A stretch of 64,000 nt of DNA from Filibacter tadaridae (GTDB lineage Bacteria; Bacillota; Bacilli; Bacillales_A; Planococcaceae). Of this stretch, positions 35,710-45,622 are shown in pieces. How positions within the stretch are numbered: the first letter of the stretch is position 1; the number at the start of each line of letters is the position of its first letter. A program made the translations under genes and the position numbers. The notes beneath the pieces are model-generated. The model saw only the letters and a list, made by a program, of their open reading frames with translations, did no database searches and was not told where the DNA came from. The stretch lies in NCBI RefSeq assembly GCF_900609045.1, contig NZ_UXAV01000042.1, positions 558,001 through 622,000 on the forward strand, given 5' to 3'.

Positions 35710-37164
35710 ATGAAAAAAAAGATCTCACTCACACATCTTACTATTACGCGTATGCATATGTCATTTGTACTTCCTTTCGGTTATAAAAAAAAGGAACTTC
35801 ACTCATTCGCCCGTACATTAAAAAAACATGACTATATTCCTTTTCGATTGGGCGATGCTACAAATGACGAGAAATACTATGGAACACAGATTACAGTCAT
35901 CGACAGCGAACTGGAACAATATTTTCTTCCCTACATCGAGCATAAACTTTTCCCACGTTCTTTGAAAGAAAATGGTTTCCATCGTTTCACACAAGTTATG
36001 AACAGGGAATTCCTTCTCGAGTTAAGAGACGACCAACAACCTTTCACGATAAAGAGTACTGATGTTCTTTTAGGACCTTTTGGCATTGCTTTTCTTGTCA
36101 TAAAAGTCGAGCTTGATAAGAAAGCACATGAACTATCAGATGTACTTGATTTTATGAATCATTTCAGGGCTGTAGACTCCAAGTTAAAAGAAGAACAAGG
36201 TGCAAAAATCACCCACAAAAATGAAGCCATAAATCTATCCGTTCACGATTTTTTATTCGACTATCTATATCCATACCTTAATCCCTATATGATGCAGGAT
36301 GAAAAGTTAAGCGGCTATTTCGGCTCTCTCCCTTATTATAAGGATGAGCGAATGTATGCGGCTGCTTTCTTTTTCGCACAGGAAGGTTCCGAAATTACCG
36401 AAGATCAATTATACCGTATGGGTTCTATAGATGGCAGAACACCGGAAGGCCATGAATTCATATCTACCCATAACCCAAATTATATTAAGCGCATACTCGA
36501 CAAATCTGTTCACGATAGATGGGCAACCGATACATACACTGTTGCAACTGAAAAAGCTTTCATAACTGTGACGAATCGTTCCCCCTCGGAAATGCAACGT
36601 GAAATTTCCCAGTTTATGAGTACGCACTATTATAACTGTCTTTTGCATTACTTCTATAAAATTATGCTGCTACGGGTGGCATATGAATATAGCGAGATTA
36701 ATTGGAAACAGGATGAAGAATTCGTCAAATCACTTATCAAACTCATTACATTATTTTCATCTATGTACTACTTCCAAGAAATAAGTACACGTTCGGAGGG
36801 GAAAGAGCTTTCAGATCTTTTCAGGCAATCATATAATCTGGATATATTGTATAAGGACGTAAATAATTCCTTGCAGGAACTATACAAAAGCCAAGAAAAT
36901 AATGCCTCCGGAAAAATGAATATGCTTCTCTTTGTATTGACTATTTTCACAGTCGTTTCAGGTATTTACGGCATGAACCTTGTCATTGAGGATTGGAAAT
37001 CCCCATTTGCATGGAAAACAGCAACGTCTTACACGTTCCTTGAATGGATTTCACTGTTCACCGCTATTAGTGGAATTGCCTTATCCGCATACATGATCGT
37101 GACTACATTAGGTCGGCTTCTCTATCAAAAATGGCGGAAAAGAAAACAGGGCTCCACAATGTAA
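35710..37164 (+). CDS. Divergent CorA-like membrane protein
   Basis: 484 residues. A long soluble N-terminal part (1-395) without signal peptide, then two C-terminal membrane helices (about 401-419 and 446-468) and a basic tail KWRKRK. The end of the first helix reads SGIYGMNL, the Gly-Met-Asn motif of CorA-type Mg2+ channels, followed by a short loop and the second helix, as in CorA. The N-terminal part does not resemble standard CorA. It may be a divalent-cation channel or a regulatory relative. Confidence 0.6.
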   Translation: MKKKISLTHLTITRMHMSFVLPFGYKKKELHSFARTLKKHDYIPFRLGDATNDEKYYGTQITVIDSELEQYFLPYIEHKLFPRSLKENGFHRFTQVMNREFLLELRDDQQPFTIKSTDVLLGPFGIAFLVIKVELDKKAHELSDVLDFMNHFRAVDSKLKEEQGAKITHKNEAINLSVHDFLFDYLYPYLNPYMMQDEKLSGYFGSLPYYKDERMYAAAFFFAQEGSEITEDQLYRMGSIDGRTPEGHEFISTHNPNYIKRILDKSVHDRWATDTYTVATEKAFITVTNRSPSEMQREISQFMSTHYYNCLLHYFYKIMLLRVAYEYSEINWKQDEEFVKSLIKLITLFSSMYYFQEISTRSEGKELSDLFRQSYNLDILYKDVNNSLQELYKSQENNASGKMNMLLFVLTIFTVVSGIYGMNLVIEDWKSPFAWKTATSYTFLEWISLFTAISGIALSAYMIVTTLGRLLYQKWRKRKQGSTM

Positions 37165-37188
37165 CAATTAATCCGGCGTGATGCAAAC

Positions 37189-37237
37189 CAGCGAAGGCGC
37201 CTTAAAAGGGGTAGCCGGAGCGGTTTTGATTCGGATC
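37189..37237 (+). repeat. Truncated GCGCC repeat, copy E
   Basis: CAGCGAAGGCGCCTTA, then GGGGTAGCCGGAGCGG, directly downstream of the CorA-like gene. It matches the copy at 17381-17430. Confidence 0.6.
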
Positions 37238-37270
37238 TTTAGTTCATCCTACGTTTTTTGAAATTTATTA

Positions 37271-37298
37271 TTGATTTTCAGCAGATATTTTGTATAAT
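37271..37298 (+). promoter_or_regulatory. Sigma-A promoter of the pot operon
   Basis: TTGATT (37271-37276), 16 bases, TATAAT (37293-37298), about 72 bases before the regulator gene. Confidence 0.75.
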
Positions 37299-37302
37299 AG
37301 AA

Positions 37303-37320
37303 AAGGTTTACAGTAAACTT
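37303..37320. promoter_or_regulatory. Operator-like palindrome AAGGTTTACAGTAAACTT
   Basis: GTTTAC-A-GTAAAC core with near-symmetric flanks, starting five bases after the -10 box. A weaker inverted repeat (AAGTT...AACTT, 37322-37342) follows. It is a probable binding site for the XRE-cupin regulator encoded just downstream. Confidence 0.5.
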
Positions 37321-37370
37321 CAAGTTCAGTATTAATAAACTTACCCATTTTAAATAAATGAGGGATCGTC

Positions 37371-37913
37371 ATGGAAATAGGAAGCAAAATTAAAAGCCTT
37401 CGTTTAAAAAAAGGACTGACACAAGAGGAGCTTGGTGAACGGACCGATTTAACAAAAGGTCATATTTCACAACTGGAACGTGACCTCAGCTCCCCTTCAA
37501 TCGAAACGTTATTTGCATTATTAGAAGTTCTTGGCACCACACCAAAAGACTTCTTTGATGATTCGAAAAAAAATTTGAACGTCGTGTATTCAGATGAAGA
37601 TCAAACGATATTCCAAGATGATGATTCGAAATACAGTATCCGCTGGCTTGTTCCACGGTCCAATGAAAATGATATGGAACCAGTTTATATTACTTTCCGG
37701 GAAAAAGGAGAATTCAAGAGGTTTGAACCCTCGCTTGCTGAGACATTCATATACGTTTTAAAAGGGAAAGTGAAAATTGAAATTGGGGACAGATACTATC
37801 TCGCATCTATTGGGAATGCTGTTTATTATGATGCGTCTGAACATCACCGCTTATTAAATGCGTTTGAAGGAACAACCGAACTTTTATTAGTTGCTACAGA
37901 ATCTTATCTCTGA
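37371..37913 (+). CDS. XRE-cupin transcriptional regulator of the pot operon
   Basis: 180 residues. N-terminal helix-turn-helix of XRE type (about 5-60; [20 protein letters not shown] then [19 protein letters not shown]) and a C-terminal cupin fold (about 105-178; [23 protein letters not shown]). This layout is that of PuuR-like regulators. It is the first gene of the unit with potABCD after 29 bases, so it probably controls polyamine uptake and binds the palindrome in its own promoter. Confidence 0.88.
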   Translation: MEIGSKIKSLRLKKGLTQEELGERTDLTKGHISQLERDLSSPSIETLFALLEVLGTTPKDFFDDSKKNLNVVYSDEDQTIFQDDDSKYSIRWLVPRSNENDMEPVYITFREKGEFKRFEPSLAETFIYVLKGKVKIEIGDRYYLASIGNAVYYDASEHHRLLNAFEGTTELLLVATESYL

Positions 37914-37942
37914 AATCCAACCAACAGAAAAGGAGTGTCACA

Positions 37943-39049
37943 ATGACGCCTCAACCGATAATCCGTTTTGAAAATGTAACAAAAAAATATAGTGAAGATA
38001 CGACTGTCTTGAATGGCGTTTCTTTTGAAATGGAGCGTGGAAAGTTTTATACGCTTCTAGGACCTTCCGGTTGTGGGAAAACAACAATTTTACGACTGAT
38101 TGCAGGGTTTACCGAACCAACTGAAGGATCGATATACATCAATGAAAAGAAAGTCAATACGATGCCTGCAAATGAGCGTCAAGTTAATACTGTTTTCCAA
38201 GACTACGCATTATTTCCCCATTTAAATGTCTACGAAAACATCGCTTTTGGACTTCGTATTAAAAAAGTGAAAAAAGATGAAATTGATCGACGCGTTCGGG
38301 AAGCGTTGAAATTCGTAAATCTGGATGGATACGAAAGACGTGAAATTTCGGAAATGTCCGGTGGGCAACGACAACGTGTCGCAATTGCACGCGCTATCAT
38401 CAATGATCCAGAGGTGATTCTACTAGATGAGCCATTATCCGCTTTAGACTTGAAACTGCGTACTGAAATGCAATATGAGCTAAGGGAATTGCAACAACGA
38501 CTTGGTAAAACATTTGTTTTCGTTACACATGATCAAGAAGAAGCACTCGCAATGTCAGATGAGATTTTCGTTATGAATACAGGAGAAGTCCAACAATCAG
38601 GAACACCACTGGATATCTACGACGAACCCATAAACCGCTTTGTTGCAGACTTCATTGGTGAATCGAATATTGTATCAGGCGTGATGGTAGAAGATTATGT
38701 CGTTCGATTTGCAGGAAAAACATTTGAATGTGTCGACCAAGGTTTGAATCCGAATGAGAAAGTTGATGTCGTTATCCGACCGGAAGATCTTGATTTGACA
38801 ACTGTCGATAAAGGAAAATTGAACGTAACGGTCGACACACAGCTATTCCGTGGAGTCCACTATGAACTTTCGACATATGATACAGATGGAAATGAGTGGC
38901 TTGTCCATTCAACGAAAAAGGCAGAAGTAGGCACGCTTGTCGGGCTCGACTTCAATCCTGAAGACATCCACGTTATGCGTTTAAATGAAACTGAAGAAGA
39001 ATTCGATGCGAGACTCGAATCATATGGGGTAACGGTCGATGAACAATAA
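37943..39049 (+). CDS. potA: Spermidine/putrescine ABC transporter ATP-binding protein
   Basis: 368 residues. Walker [11 protein letters not shown]-loop FQDYALFPH, signature [13 protein letters not shown], Walker [14 protein letters not shown]-loop VTHDQEEA, and a C-terminal TOBE-like domain (about 270-350). It energises polyamine import by PotBC. It overlaps potB by 11 bases. Confidence 0.95.
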   Translation: MTPQPIIRFENVTKKYSEDTTVLNGVSFEMERGKFYTLLGPSGCGKTTILRLIAGFTEPTEGSIYINEKKVNTMPANERQVNTVFQDYALFPHLNVYENIAFGLRIKKVKKDEIDRRVREALKFVNLDGYERREISEMSGGQRQRVAIARAIINDPEVILLDEPLSALDLKLRTEMQYELRELQQRLGKTFVFVTHDQEEALAMSDEIFVMNTGEVQQSGTPLDIYDEPINRFVADFIGESNIVSGVMVEDYVVRFAGKTFECVDQGLNPNEKVDVVIRPEDLDLTTVDKGKLNVTVDTQLFRGVHYELSTYDTDGNEWLVHSTKKAEVGTLVGLDFNPEDIHVMRLNETEEEFDARLESYGVTVDEQ

Positions 39050-39863
39050 ACCATTACGTCCGCTTTATATTATTCCTTATGGCGCATGGATCCTGTTTTT
39101 TGTAATTGCACCAATTGCACTTATCGTTTACTATTCGTTCTTCGATTTGTCGGGTAACTTTACATTTGAGAACTATCAAAACTTTTTTACTTCCGTTTAT
39201 TTCAAACTGACAATCAGTTCATTTTGGTATGCATTTCTTATTACGTTCTTCTCGTTACTTTTTGCTTATCCAACTGCCTATTTTTTAACGAAGACAACGC
39301 ACAAGCAACTTTGGTTACTCCTAATCATTATTCCTTCATGGATTAATCTATTGCTTAAAACTTATGCATTCATCGGACTGCTTGGTTTGTATGGTCCCGT
39401 CAATGCATTTTTGGAAATGACAGGTCTTGGTAAACAGCAACTTCTGTTCACAGATTTCAGCTTCGTATTTGTTGCGGTTTATATATTCATTCCTTTCATG
39501 ATTTTGCCGATATTCAATTCACTAGACAAATTGAGTCCAGCGTTAATAGATGCATCCTATGACTTGGGTGCAAATACTTGGACGACATTCCGACGGGTTA
39601 TTTTCCCACTGACTTTAAACGGTGTGAAATCAGGGATTCAAGTGGTCTTTATCCCTGCATTATCCCTATTCATGATCACTCGCCTTATTGCAGGTAACAA
39701 AGTGATCACACTAGGAACTGCAATCGAACAGCAATTCCTAGTCACTCAAAACTGGGGTATGGGCTCCACGATTGCTGTGTTCCTAATTCTTTTCATGTTC
39801 ATCATCATGCTCGTCACAAGTGGCAGCGAAAGGGGGAAAACAGGAAATGGGAAAGTTAAGTAA
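39039..39863 (+). CDS. potB: Spermidine/putrescine ABC permease PotB
   Basis: 274 residues, six membrane helices. The EAA loop is [24 protein letters not shown], which contacts PotA. The start lies inside the end of potA and the end overlaps potC, so the cluster is translationally coupled. Confidence 0.93.
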   Translation: MNNKPLRPLYIIPYGAWILFFVIAPIALIVYYSFFDLSGNFTFENYQNFFTSVYFKLTISSFWYAFLITFFSLLFAYPTAYFLTKTTHKQLWLLLIIIPSWINLLLKTYAFIGLLGLYGPVNAFLEMTGLGKQQLLFTDFSFVFVAVYIFIPFMILPIFNSLDKLSPALIDASYDLGANTWTTFRRVIFPLTLNGVKSGIQVVFIPALSLFMITRLIAGNKVITLGTAIEQQFLVTQNWGMGSTIAVFLILFMFIIMLVTSGSERGKTGNGKVK

Positions 39864-40647
39864 GCTACCGAAAATCTATTTGATAATCATATTCATCATT
39901 CTTTACGCGCCGATTTTTTATTTGATTTTTTACTCGTTTAACTCGGGCGGTTCGATGTCGAATTTCGAGTCATTCACACTGGACCATTATAAAGCTGTTT
40001 TTGAAGACACGCGACTCATCGTAATATTGATCAATACAGTTGTTGTTGCCCTTCTCTCTGCCCTTGTCTCAACTACGATTGGAGTACTTGGAGCATTGGC
40101 TATTGTATTTATGCGAAACAAAGCGATGCGCAATGCCGTGCTATCGCTAAATAATATTTTAATCGTAAGTCCAGACGTTATAATCGGTGCATCTTTCCTA
40201 ATTTTATTTACACTGGTTGGTATTAAACTCGGATTTGCTTCCGTCCTTATTTCTCATATCGCGTTTAGTATCCCGATTGTTGTCATTATGGTATTACCAA
40301 AGCTGCAGGAAATGAGTCCATCGCTTATTGACGCTGCGCTTGACTTGGGTGCCTCAAAACGTGACATCCTTACACGTGTTATCATTCCGTTTATAAAACC
40401 GGGGATATTCGCTGGATTCTTTCTTGCACTAACGTATTCACTTGATGATTTCGCAGTTACTTTTTTTGTAACAGGAAACGGATTCTCTACGCTATCCGTT
40501 GAAATCTATTCAATGGCTCGTGCAGGAATTACATTGACAATCAATGCATTAACCGGGCTAATTTTCATTGTTACAGTAACGCTCGTCATCGGTTATTACT
40601 TCATTAGTCGAAAGGCAAAAACACCGATTGCAGGGGTGAGAAAATGA
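39847..40647 (+). CDS. potC: Spermidine/putrescine ABC permease PotC
   Basis: 266 residues from ATG 39847 ([12 protein letters not shown]), preceded by AAAGGGGG; the frame extends to 39820. Six membrane helices and the EAA loop LIDAALDLGASKRDILTRVI. It pairs with PotB as the channel. It overlaps the end of potB by 17 bases and potD by 4. Confidence 0.93.
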   Translation: MGKLSKLPKIYLIIIFIILYAPIFYLIFYSFNSGGSMSNFESFTLDHYKAVFEDTRLIVILINTVVVALLSALVSTTIGVLGALAIVFMRNKAMRNAVLSLNNILIVSPDVIIGASFLILFTLVGIKLGFASVLISHIAFSIPIVVIMVLPKLQEMSPSLIDAALDLGASKRDILTRVIIPFIKPGIFAGFFLALTYSLDDFAVTFFVTGNGFSTLSVEIYSMARAGITLTINALTGLIFIVTVTLVIGYYFISRKAKTPIAGVRK

Positions 40648-41717
40648 AAGACATTATACGTGTAGCAGCATTGATAGTTGTCGTCTCGGCTATTCTTATG
40701 TTCGTTAATGCAAAACTAAATGCAAGTGGCGGCCCTTCCGCAAAAGGTACCATTTCCGTCTATAACTGGGGTGAATATATTGACCCTGATCTTTTAAAAC
40801 AATTTGAAAAGGAAACTGGAATTAAAGTGATTTACGAAACGTTTGATTCGAATGAAGGGATGATGGGGAAAATCGAGCAAGGCGGAACATCCTACGATAT
40901 TACGATGCCGTCAGAGTATGCGATTGCAATGATGGCGGAAAAAGACTTACTCTTGCCAATCGATCTTGAAAAAATACCGAATATAAAACATATCGATCCT
41001 TATTTTCTGGATTTAGCGTTTGACCCTAACAATAAATATTCAATCCCTTACTTCTGGGGAACTCTCGGAATCGCCTATAATCCCAGTTTACTGGAAGGCC
41101 AAACGTTCGAAAGTTGGGATAATTTATGGAATTCTTCACTAAAAAACGAAGTTGTCTTAGTCGATAGTGCTCGTGAAGTAATTGGTATGGGATTAAATTC
41201 GCTAGGCAATTCTTTAAACTCGACTGATTTGGATGAATTACGGGAAGCGACAGACAAATTGAAGAAAATGAGCCCGAATGTTAAAGCGGTCATTGGAGAT
41301 GAAGTAACACAGCTAATGGTCAATGAAGAAGCTGCAGTTGCACTCACTTGGTCCGGGCAAGCAGCAGATATGATGTACGAGAATGAAAATATTGATTATA
41401 TCGTTCCTGAAGAAGGTTCAAATCTTTGGTTCGACAATATGGTCATTCCACGTACAGCCTCAAATCTCGAAGGGGCCTATGCATTTATCAACTTCATGCT
41501 GGATCCAGAAGTCGCTGCACAAAATGCTGATTACGTTGGCTATTCCACGCCAAATAAAACGGCTTTGGACCTTATGGACCCCGAAGTTACTTCCGACGAG
41601 CGTTTCTATCCCGATGAGGAAGCACGCGACCATTTGGAGGTCTATAAAAATCTAGGACTTGAAATGTTGGGGCATTACAATGAATTATTCCTAGAATTCA
41701 AAATGGATATGAAATGA
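40644..41717 (+). CDS. potD: Spermidine/putrescine-binding protein PotD
   Basis: 357 residues, extracellular solute-binding protein of the polyamine class (VYNWGEYIDPDLLKQFEKET, the TMPSEYAIAMM pocket region, AYNPSLLEG, SARE...IGMGL). The hydrophobic N-terminus (about 5-24) has no lipobox Cys (ends FVNAKLNASGG), which is odd for a Gram-positive binding protein. It may stay as an uncleaved anchor or be released. The ATG overlaps the potC stop. Confidence 0.92.
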   Translation: MKDIIRVAALIVVVSAILMFVNAKLNASGGPSAKGTISVYNWGEYIDPDLLKQFEKETGIKVIYETFDSNEGMMGKIEQGGTSYDITMPSEYAIAMMAEKDLLLPIDLEKIPNIKHIDPYFLDLAFDPNNKYSIPYFWGTLGIAYNPSLLEGQTFESWDNLWNSSLKNEVVLVDSAREVIGMGLNSLGNSLNSTDLDELREATDKLKKMSPNVKAVIGDEVTQLMVNEEAAVALTWSGQAADMMYENENIDYIVPEEGSNLWFDNMVIPRTASNLEGAYAFINFMLDPEVAAQNADYVGYSTPNKTALDLMDPEVTSDERFYPDEEARDHLEVYKNLGLEMLGHYNELFLEFKMDMK

Positions 41718-41723
41718 AGGATT

Positions 41724-41753
41724 TATCCCTGTACATGTGCAGGGATATTTTTT
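41724..41753 (+). terminator. Terminator of the pot operon
   Basis: TATCCCTG pairs with CAGGGATA around TACATGTG, followed by TTTTTT. Confidence 0.88.
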
Positions 41754-41846
41754 CTCCACAAAATAGGTTAACGAAAGGTGCAATCATCTAGTTTTCTATG
41801 CTATTATACTTTAGTGGCACGAAATAGTTAGAAGGTTGGGATAAGA

Positions 41847-43040
41847 GTGGCAGCTAAATCAAATAATTTCGCTTTATATATTTTAATGTTCAATATGTTC
41901 ATCACTATGTCAGGTATCGGTCTTATCATTCCAATCATGCCAGAGTATTTAGGGACATTCGGCGTCGCTGGCCAGGCGCTGGGCTTTATGATTGCGATGT
42001 TTTCTTTTTCTCAATTCATCTTTTCACCGATTGCCGGTGATCTATCAGATAAGCATGGTCGAAAAAAATTAATTATTTTTGGCTTAATCATTTTCGGTTT
42101 ATCACAACTCACTTTCGGACTCTCCACTGAACTGTGGATGTTGTATGCATCACGTTTCTTCTCCGGACTCGGATCAGCCTTTCTTGTGCCGCCGATGATG
42201 GCGTTTGTCGTAGACGTCACAACGTACGAGGAACGCGGAAGAGGCATGGGGCTCCTCGGTGCTTCCATGTCACTTGGTTTTATGATTGGACCTGCAATTG
42301 GCGGATTCCTATCAAAGATTAGTCTTGAGTTCCCTTTCTACGTCGCAACTACAGCGGCACTGACGGCTGCTACTATTTCCTTTTTCGCTTTGCCTAATCC
42401 GGCTCCGCATATTAAAGCAGAACCGGGAACAGAGAAAAAGCGGGAAAACTTACTTATGCAATTGAAACGTTCAGCAACAAAACCCTATTTTATAATGCTG
42501 ATTGTCATGTTTGTATTTTCATTTGGATTAGCAAATTTCCAAGCTACCATTTCACTTTACGTCGATCAGAAATACGGCTATACTCCCTCGCAAATTGCCG
42601 TTCTTATTACGGTTGGTGGATTTGTCGGCGTCATAGCCCAGACATTCGTCATCAATCGGTTGTTTAAACGGTTCGGAGAAATGCGTGTTATTTTAGTAAA
42701 CCTTGTCGTTGCGGCGATTGCGATGATCGGTATTTTAGCTGTCGATTCATTCTGGACAATTCTTTTAGTTGCAACCCTCTTCTTTACGGCGACGTCTCTC
42801 CTGCGACCCGCAGTCAACACGCTAGTCTCGAAGCTTGCTGGTAGCGAGCAAGGCTTTGCAGCAGGTATGATGACCGCTTACATGAGCCTTGGCAATATGG
42901 TAGGCCCTGCGCTCGCTGGTATCATGTTCGATATTAATATCGCCTACCCATATATCATCGGAACGATTATCCTGCTCATCTGCTTTACCATCGCATCATT
43001 TTGGTCAAAGCGTAACGGAGAATTGTTAACGGGATTATAA
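41847..43040 (+). CDS. MFS multidrug-efflux-type transporter, 12 helices
   Basis: 397 residues from a GTG start. Twelve membrane helices. Motif A is GDLSDKHGRKKLI in the loop between helices 2 and 3, and motif C is GASMSLGFMIGPAIGGFL in helix 5, the mark of drug/H+ antiporters of the Bmr/NorA/TetA group. The substrate cannot be named. It stands alone, with a terminator 90 bases after the stop. Confidence 0.85.
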   Translation: MAAKSNNFALYILMFNMFITMSGIGLIIPIMPEYLGTFGVAGQALGFMIAMFSFSQFIFSPIAGDLSDKHGRKKLIIFGLIIFGLSQLTFGLSTELWMLYASRFFSGLGSAFLVPPMMAFVVDVTTYEERGRGMGLLGASMSLGFMIGPAIGGFLSKISLEFPFYVATTAALTAATISFFALPNPAPHIKAEPGTEKKRENLLMQLKRSATKPYFIMLIVMFVFSFGLANFQATISLYVDQKYGYTPSQIAVLITVGGFVGVIAQTFVINRLFKRFGEMRVILVNLVVAAIAMIGILAVDSFWTILLVATLFFTATSLLRPAVNTLVSKLAGSEQGFAAGMMTAYMSLGNMVGPALAGIMFDINIAYPYIIGTIILLICFTIASFWSKRNGELLTGL

Positions 43041-43059
43041 AGGAATACGCTTGAAGTCG

Positions 43060-43117
43060 GTGCCAGCTGCTGCCACAATTTGAAGGGCACAAATGGTGTC
43101 AGTAACTGGCACCGGGT
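43060..43117. repeat. GGTGCCAG inverted repeat
   Basis: CGGTGCCAG and CTGGCACCG form 9-bp arms with a 37-base interior that holds a further GGTGTCAG unit. Similar GTGCC/GGCAC motifs are scattered in Bacillus genomes. It lies after the MFS gene and has no coding frame. Confidence 0.5.
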
Positions 43118-43129
43118 TGTATCCTACAC

Positions 43130-43177
43130 AAAAAACCACCATTCCAACGGTTACTAGCCGTTGGAATGGTGGTTTTC
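43130..43177. terminator. Strong bidirectional terminator
   Basis: AAAACCACCATTCCAACGG pairs perfectly with CCGTTGGAATGGTGGTTTT around TTACTAG. The flanking genes converge. Confidence 0.95.
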
Positions 43178-43181
43178 ATTC

Positions 43182-44075
43182 TTAATAATCCTGCTCTTTT
43201 TGCAAACGGTCCGCATGCTTTTGCACAATCTCTATAAAAGCCTCCACCTGTTTTAGCTCGAAAGAAGACTCATAGCCTATCAACCATGTATCACGTGTCA
43301 ATTCAAACTCCTCCTCACTGTTTAATAAGGGCAGTTTATTAATCTTTTCCTCGCCAGTCAATGTGATTGATGGCAAAATAGCGTAACCAATTCCATTTAG
43401 CGCAAGCTGCTTACATGTTTCGATTTGATCCACTGTAATTTGCCTACCCGGATTTTGATCGAAATGACGTTGCCACCATCGCTGTATTTCCATATGATAA
43501 TTTGAGTCACTCTTGAATTGAATAAAAGGACGGTTTGTATCTTTTAATTCATCAATGGACATAATTTCACGGTCAACCAGATAGAGACGGTCCCTGAACA
43601 AATACTTTTTACTGCTTTTCCAGTCAACCTGTCCCCGCACAATCCCTACATGCGCATCTCCTTCATAAAGCGCTTTGACGATTTCCGAGCTCCATCCGGT
43701 CATCAGTGAAATCTTCGCGTCAGGATAGAGCTGGACATATTCCTTTAGCACTTGAGGTAGCCATGTCTGACCAACAATGGACGCACAAGCGATTTTCAAG
43801 GTACCATGCACTTTCTCCGCCATAGAGGCAATCATCTCAAATGTTTCTTCCCTTTTCAGAATGGCCTCACGTGCGTAAGCAATAACAAGTTCCCCAGCAG
43901 GAGTAGGTTCAAGCCCTTTTTGTGAACGGATGAATAACAACGTTCCCCATTCCTTCTCAATCGATTGCAACCTTTGAGAAAGAGCTGGTTGTGAAAGAAA
44001 TAATTGTTCAGACGCTTTTCGCATATTTCCCTCTTCAGCTAACGCTTTCAGTATTTCAAGTTCTGTCGTCGTCAT
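43182..44075 (-). CDS. LysR-family transcriptional regulator
   Basis: 297 residues from ATG 44075 with AAAGGGG seven bases upstream. N-terminal winged helix (1-60; ILKALAEEGNMRKASEQLFL and SQPALSQRLQSIEKEWGTLL) and a two-lobed effector domain. It overlaps the end of the DHA2 transporter gene by 20 bases on the same strand, so the two are co-expressed, and it may control the pump. The effector is unknown. Confidence 0.85.
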   Translation of the reverse strand: MTTTELEILKALAEEGNMRKASEQLFLSQPALSQRLQSIEKEWGTLLFIRSQKGLEPTPAGELVIAYAREAILKREETFEMIASMAEKVHGTLKIACASIVGQTWLPQVLKEYVQLYPDAKISLMTGWSSEIVKALYEGDAHVGIVRGQVDWKSSKKYLFRDRLYLVDREIMSIDELKDTNRPFIQFKSDSNYHMEIQRWWQRHFDQNPGRQITVDQIETCKQLALNGIGYAILPSITLTGEEKINKLPLLNSEEEFELTRDTWLIGYESSFELKQVEAFIEIVQKHADRLQKEQDY

Positions 44076-45549
44076 AAAGTATCCCCTTTCCACGTGGAAT
44101 CTTTAATATAAGAAGTAAGCTAATAAAAGCGAATACAAATACACCCACATACACCCATTGTAAAGAGACGTCCAGCGCAGTTTGCAGCAAATGTGCATGT
44201 TCCGTGGATAGCGTTTGTCTTTTCTCCTGCGTTAAGAGGAGATTGATATCATCCAATTTAAAATCAATCTGTTCCTTATTTAAACGCATAAGCAACGAAC
44301 TATTTAATATTGCACCAAATAATGCAGCTCCAACAGTATTACCCAAATTCCGCATGAACATATTGGCAGCAGTTGCACTCCCCCGCATTTCACGTGGCAC
44401 AGCACTTTGAATCGTGACGATAAACGACGTACTTGTCAGTCCCATACCAACGCCGATGAAGAAGCTAGACATCGCCGCCCACCAAGGACTCGAACCTGCA
44501 TCCATCATAACAAACAACAGCCCGCCGACAACAAGTGATAAGCCCCCGACAAACGAGACACGAAATGTTCCGTAACGGAGGAGTAAATGACCCGCAAAGG
44601 ATGAAGCAATTGGCCAACCAATCGACATTGCGGATAGTGTAAAACCAGCAATAATGGCAGGCTGTTCCATTACTCCCGATACAAAAGTCGGTAAATAGGA
44701 GGAGACACCGATCAATATTACACCTGTCGTCAACGAAACAAGATTGGCATATAATATGACTGGGTTTTTCCAAATAGAAAATGGCATGATAGGATTTTCA
44801 ACTTTGCGCTCCGTATTTACAAAAAGGAGGAGTAACCCTATCCCAAAGGCTATCAATGCAATGCTGTAGAACGAAAGTCGTTCGAATGATTGTCCACCTT
44901 CAACTAACCAAAGGAGAATGGCTGACAGTGATAAGGTAAGCAATATAGCACCTTTATAATCGATGGAAACCTTCTTCTCGCGTAATGGTTCATGTAGAAA
45001 TAAGAATACACCAACCATTGCCAGTAATCCCAAAGGAACGTTGACCCAAAAAACGTATTCCCAACTAGTATATTGGACGATTAATCCACCAATTACAGGA
45101 CCCGAAACAGCTGAAATTCCCCACACACTTGATAAATAACCTTGGATTTTCGCCCGCTCTTCCGTTGAGTAAATATCTCCGATGATTGTCGATGCGATTG
45201 GCATAACCGCTCCAGCTCCGAATCCCTGAATGAGTCGGAATCCAATCAACTGTTCCATTGACACGGCAAAGCCGCAAAGGATTGAGCCAAGCAGGAAAAT
45301 GGACAGGCCAACAAAGAAGACTGGCTTTCGGCCAAATATATCCGACAGTTTACCATAAATCAGGACCGTCACCGTACTCATTAATAAGTAGGAGGAAAAA
45401 ATCCAACTATAGCGTGAAAAGCCCCCCAAATCGGATGCAATCGAAGGCATCGCGGTCGTTACAATCGTCGCTTCAACTGCCCCAACGAACATTGCCAGCA
45501 TAACGGAGATGAGGACAAGCGGACGGTTCGTCACTTTACTTTTTTTCAT
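44056..45549 (-). CDS. MFS DHA2-type drug transporter, 14 helices
   Basis: 497 residues, about 14 membrane helices as in the EmrB/QacA group. Helix 1 carries the acidic residue in FVGAVEATIVTTAMPSIASDLG, motif A is GKLSDIFGRKPVFF, and motif C is GISAVSGPVIGGLI. These export lipophilic cations and drugs by proton exchange. It is followed by an overlapping LysR gene. Confidence 0.88.
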   Translation of the reverse strand: MKKSKVTNRPLVLISVMLAMFVGAVEATIVTTAMPSIASDLGGFSRYSWIFSSYLLMSTVTVLIYGKLSDIFGRKPVFFVGLSIFLLGSILCGFAVSMEQLIGFRLIQGFGAGAVMPIASTIIGDIYSTEERAKIQGYLSSVWGISAVSGPVIGGLIVQYTSWEYVFWVNVPLGLLAMVGVFLFLHEPLREKKVSIDYKGAILLTLSLSAILLWLVEGGQSFERLSFYSIALIAFGIGLLLLFVNTERKVENPIMPFSIWKNPVILYANLVSLTTGVILIGVSSYLPTFVSGVMEQPAIIAGFTLSAMSIGWPIASSFAGHLLLRYGTFRVSFVGGLSLVVGGLLFVMMDAGSSPWWAAMSSFFIGVGMGLTSTSFIVTIQSAVPREMRGSATAANMFMRNLGNTVGAALFGAILNSSLLMRLNKEQIDFKLDDINLLLTQEKRQTLSTEHAHLLQTALDVSLQWVYVGVFVFAFISLLLILKIPRGKGILYDDDRT

Positions 45550-45583
45550 TATTCATTTCACCTTCTTCATTTTTCTCAAATAG

Positions 45584-45611
45584 AAAAAGCTCCATTACGG
45601 AGCCTTTTTTC
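45584..45611 (-). terminator. Terminator after darB
   Basis: AAAAAAGGCTCCGT pairs with ATGGAGCTTTTTC on the minus strand (stem GCTCC/GGAGC plus A/T tracts). Confidence 0.82.
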
Positions 45612-45622
45612 ATTTCGTACCC

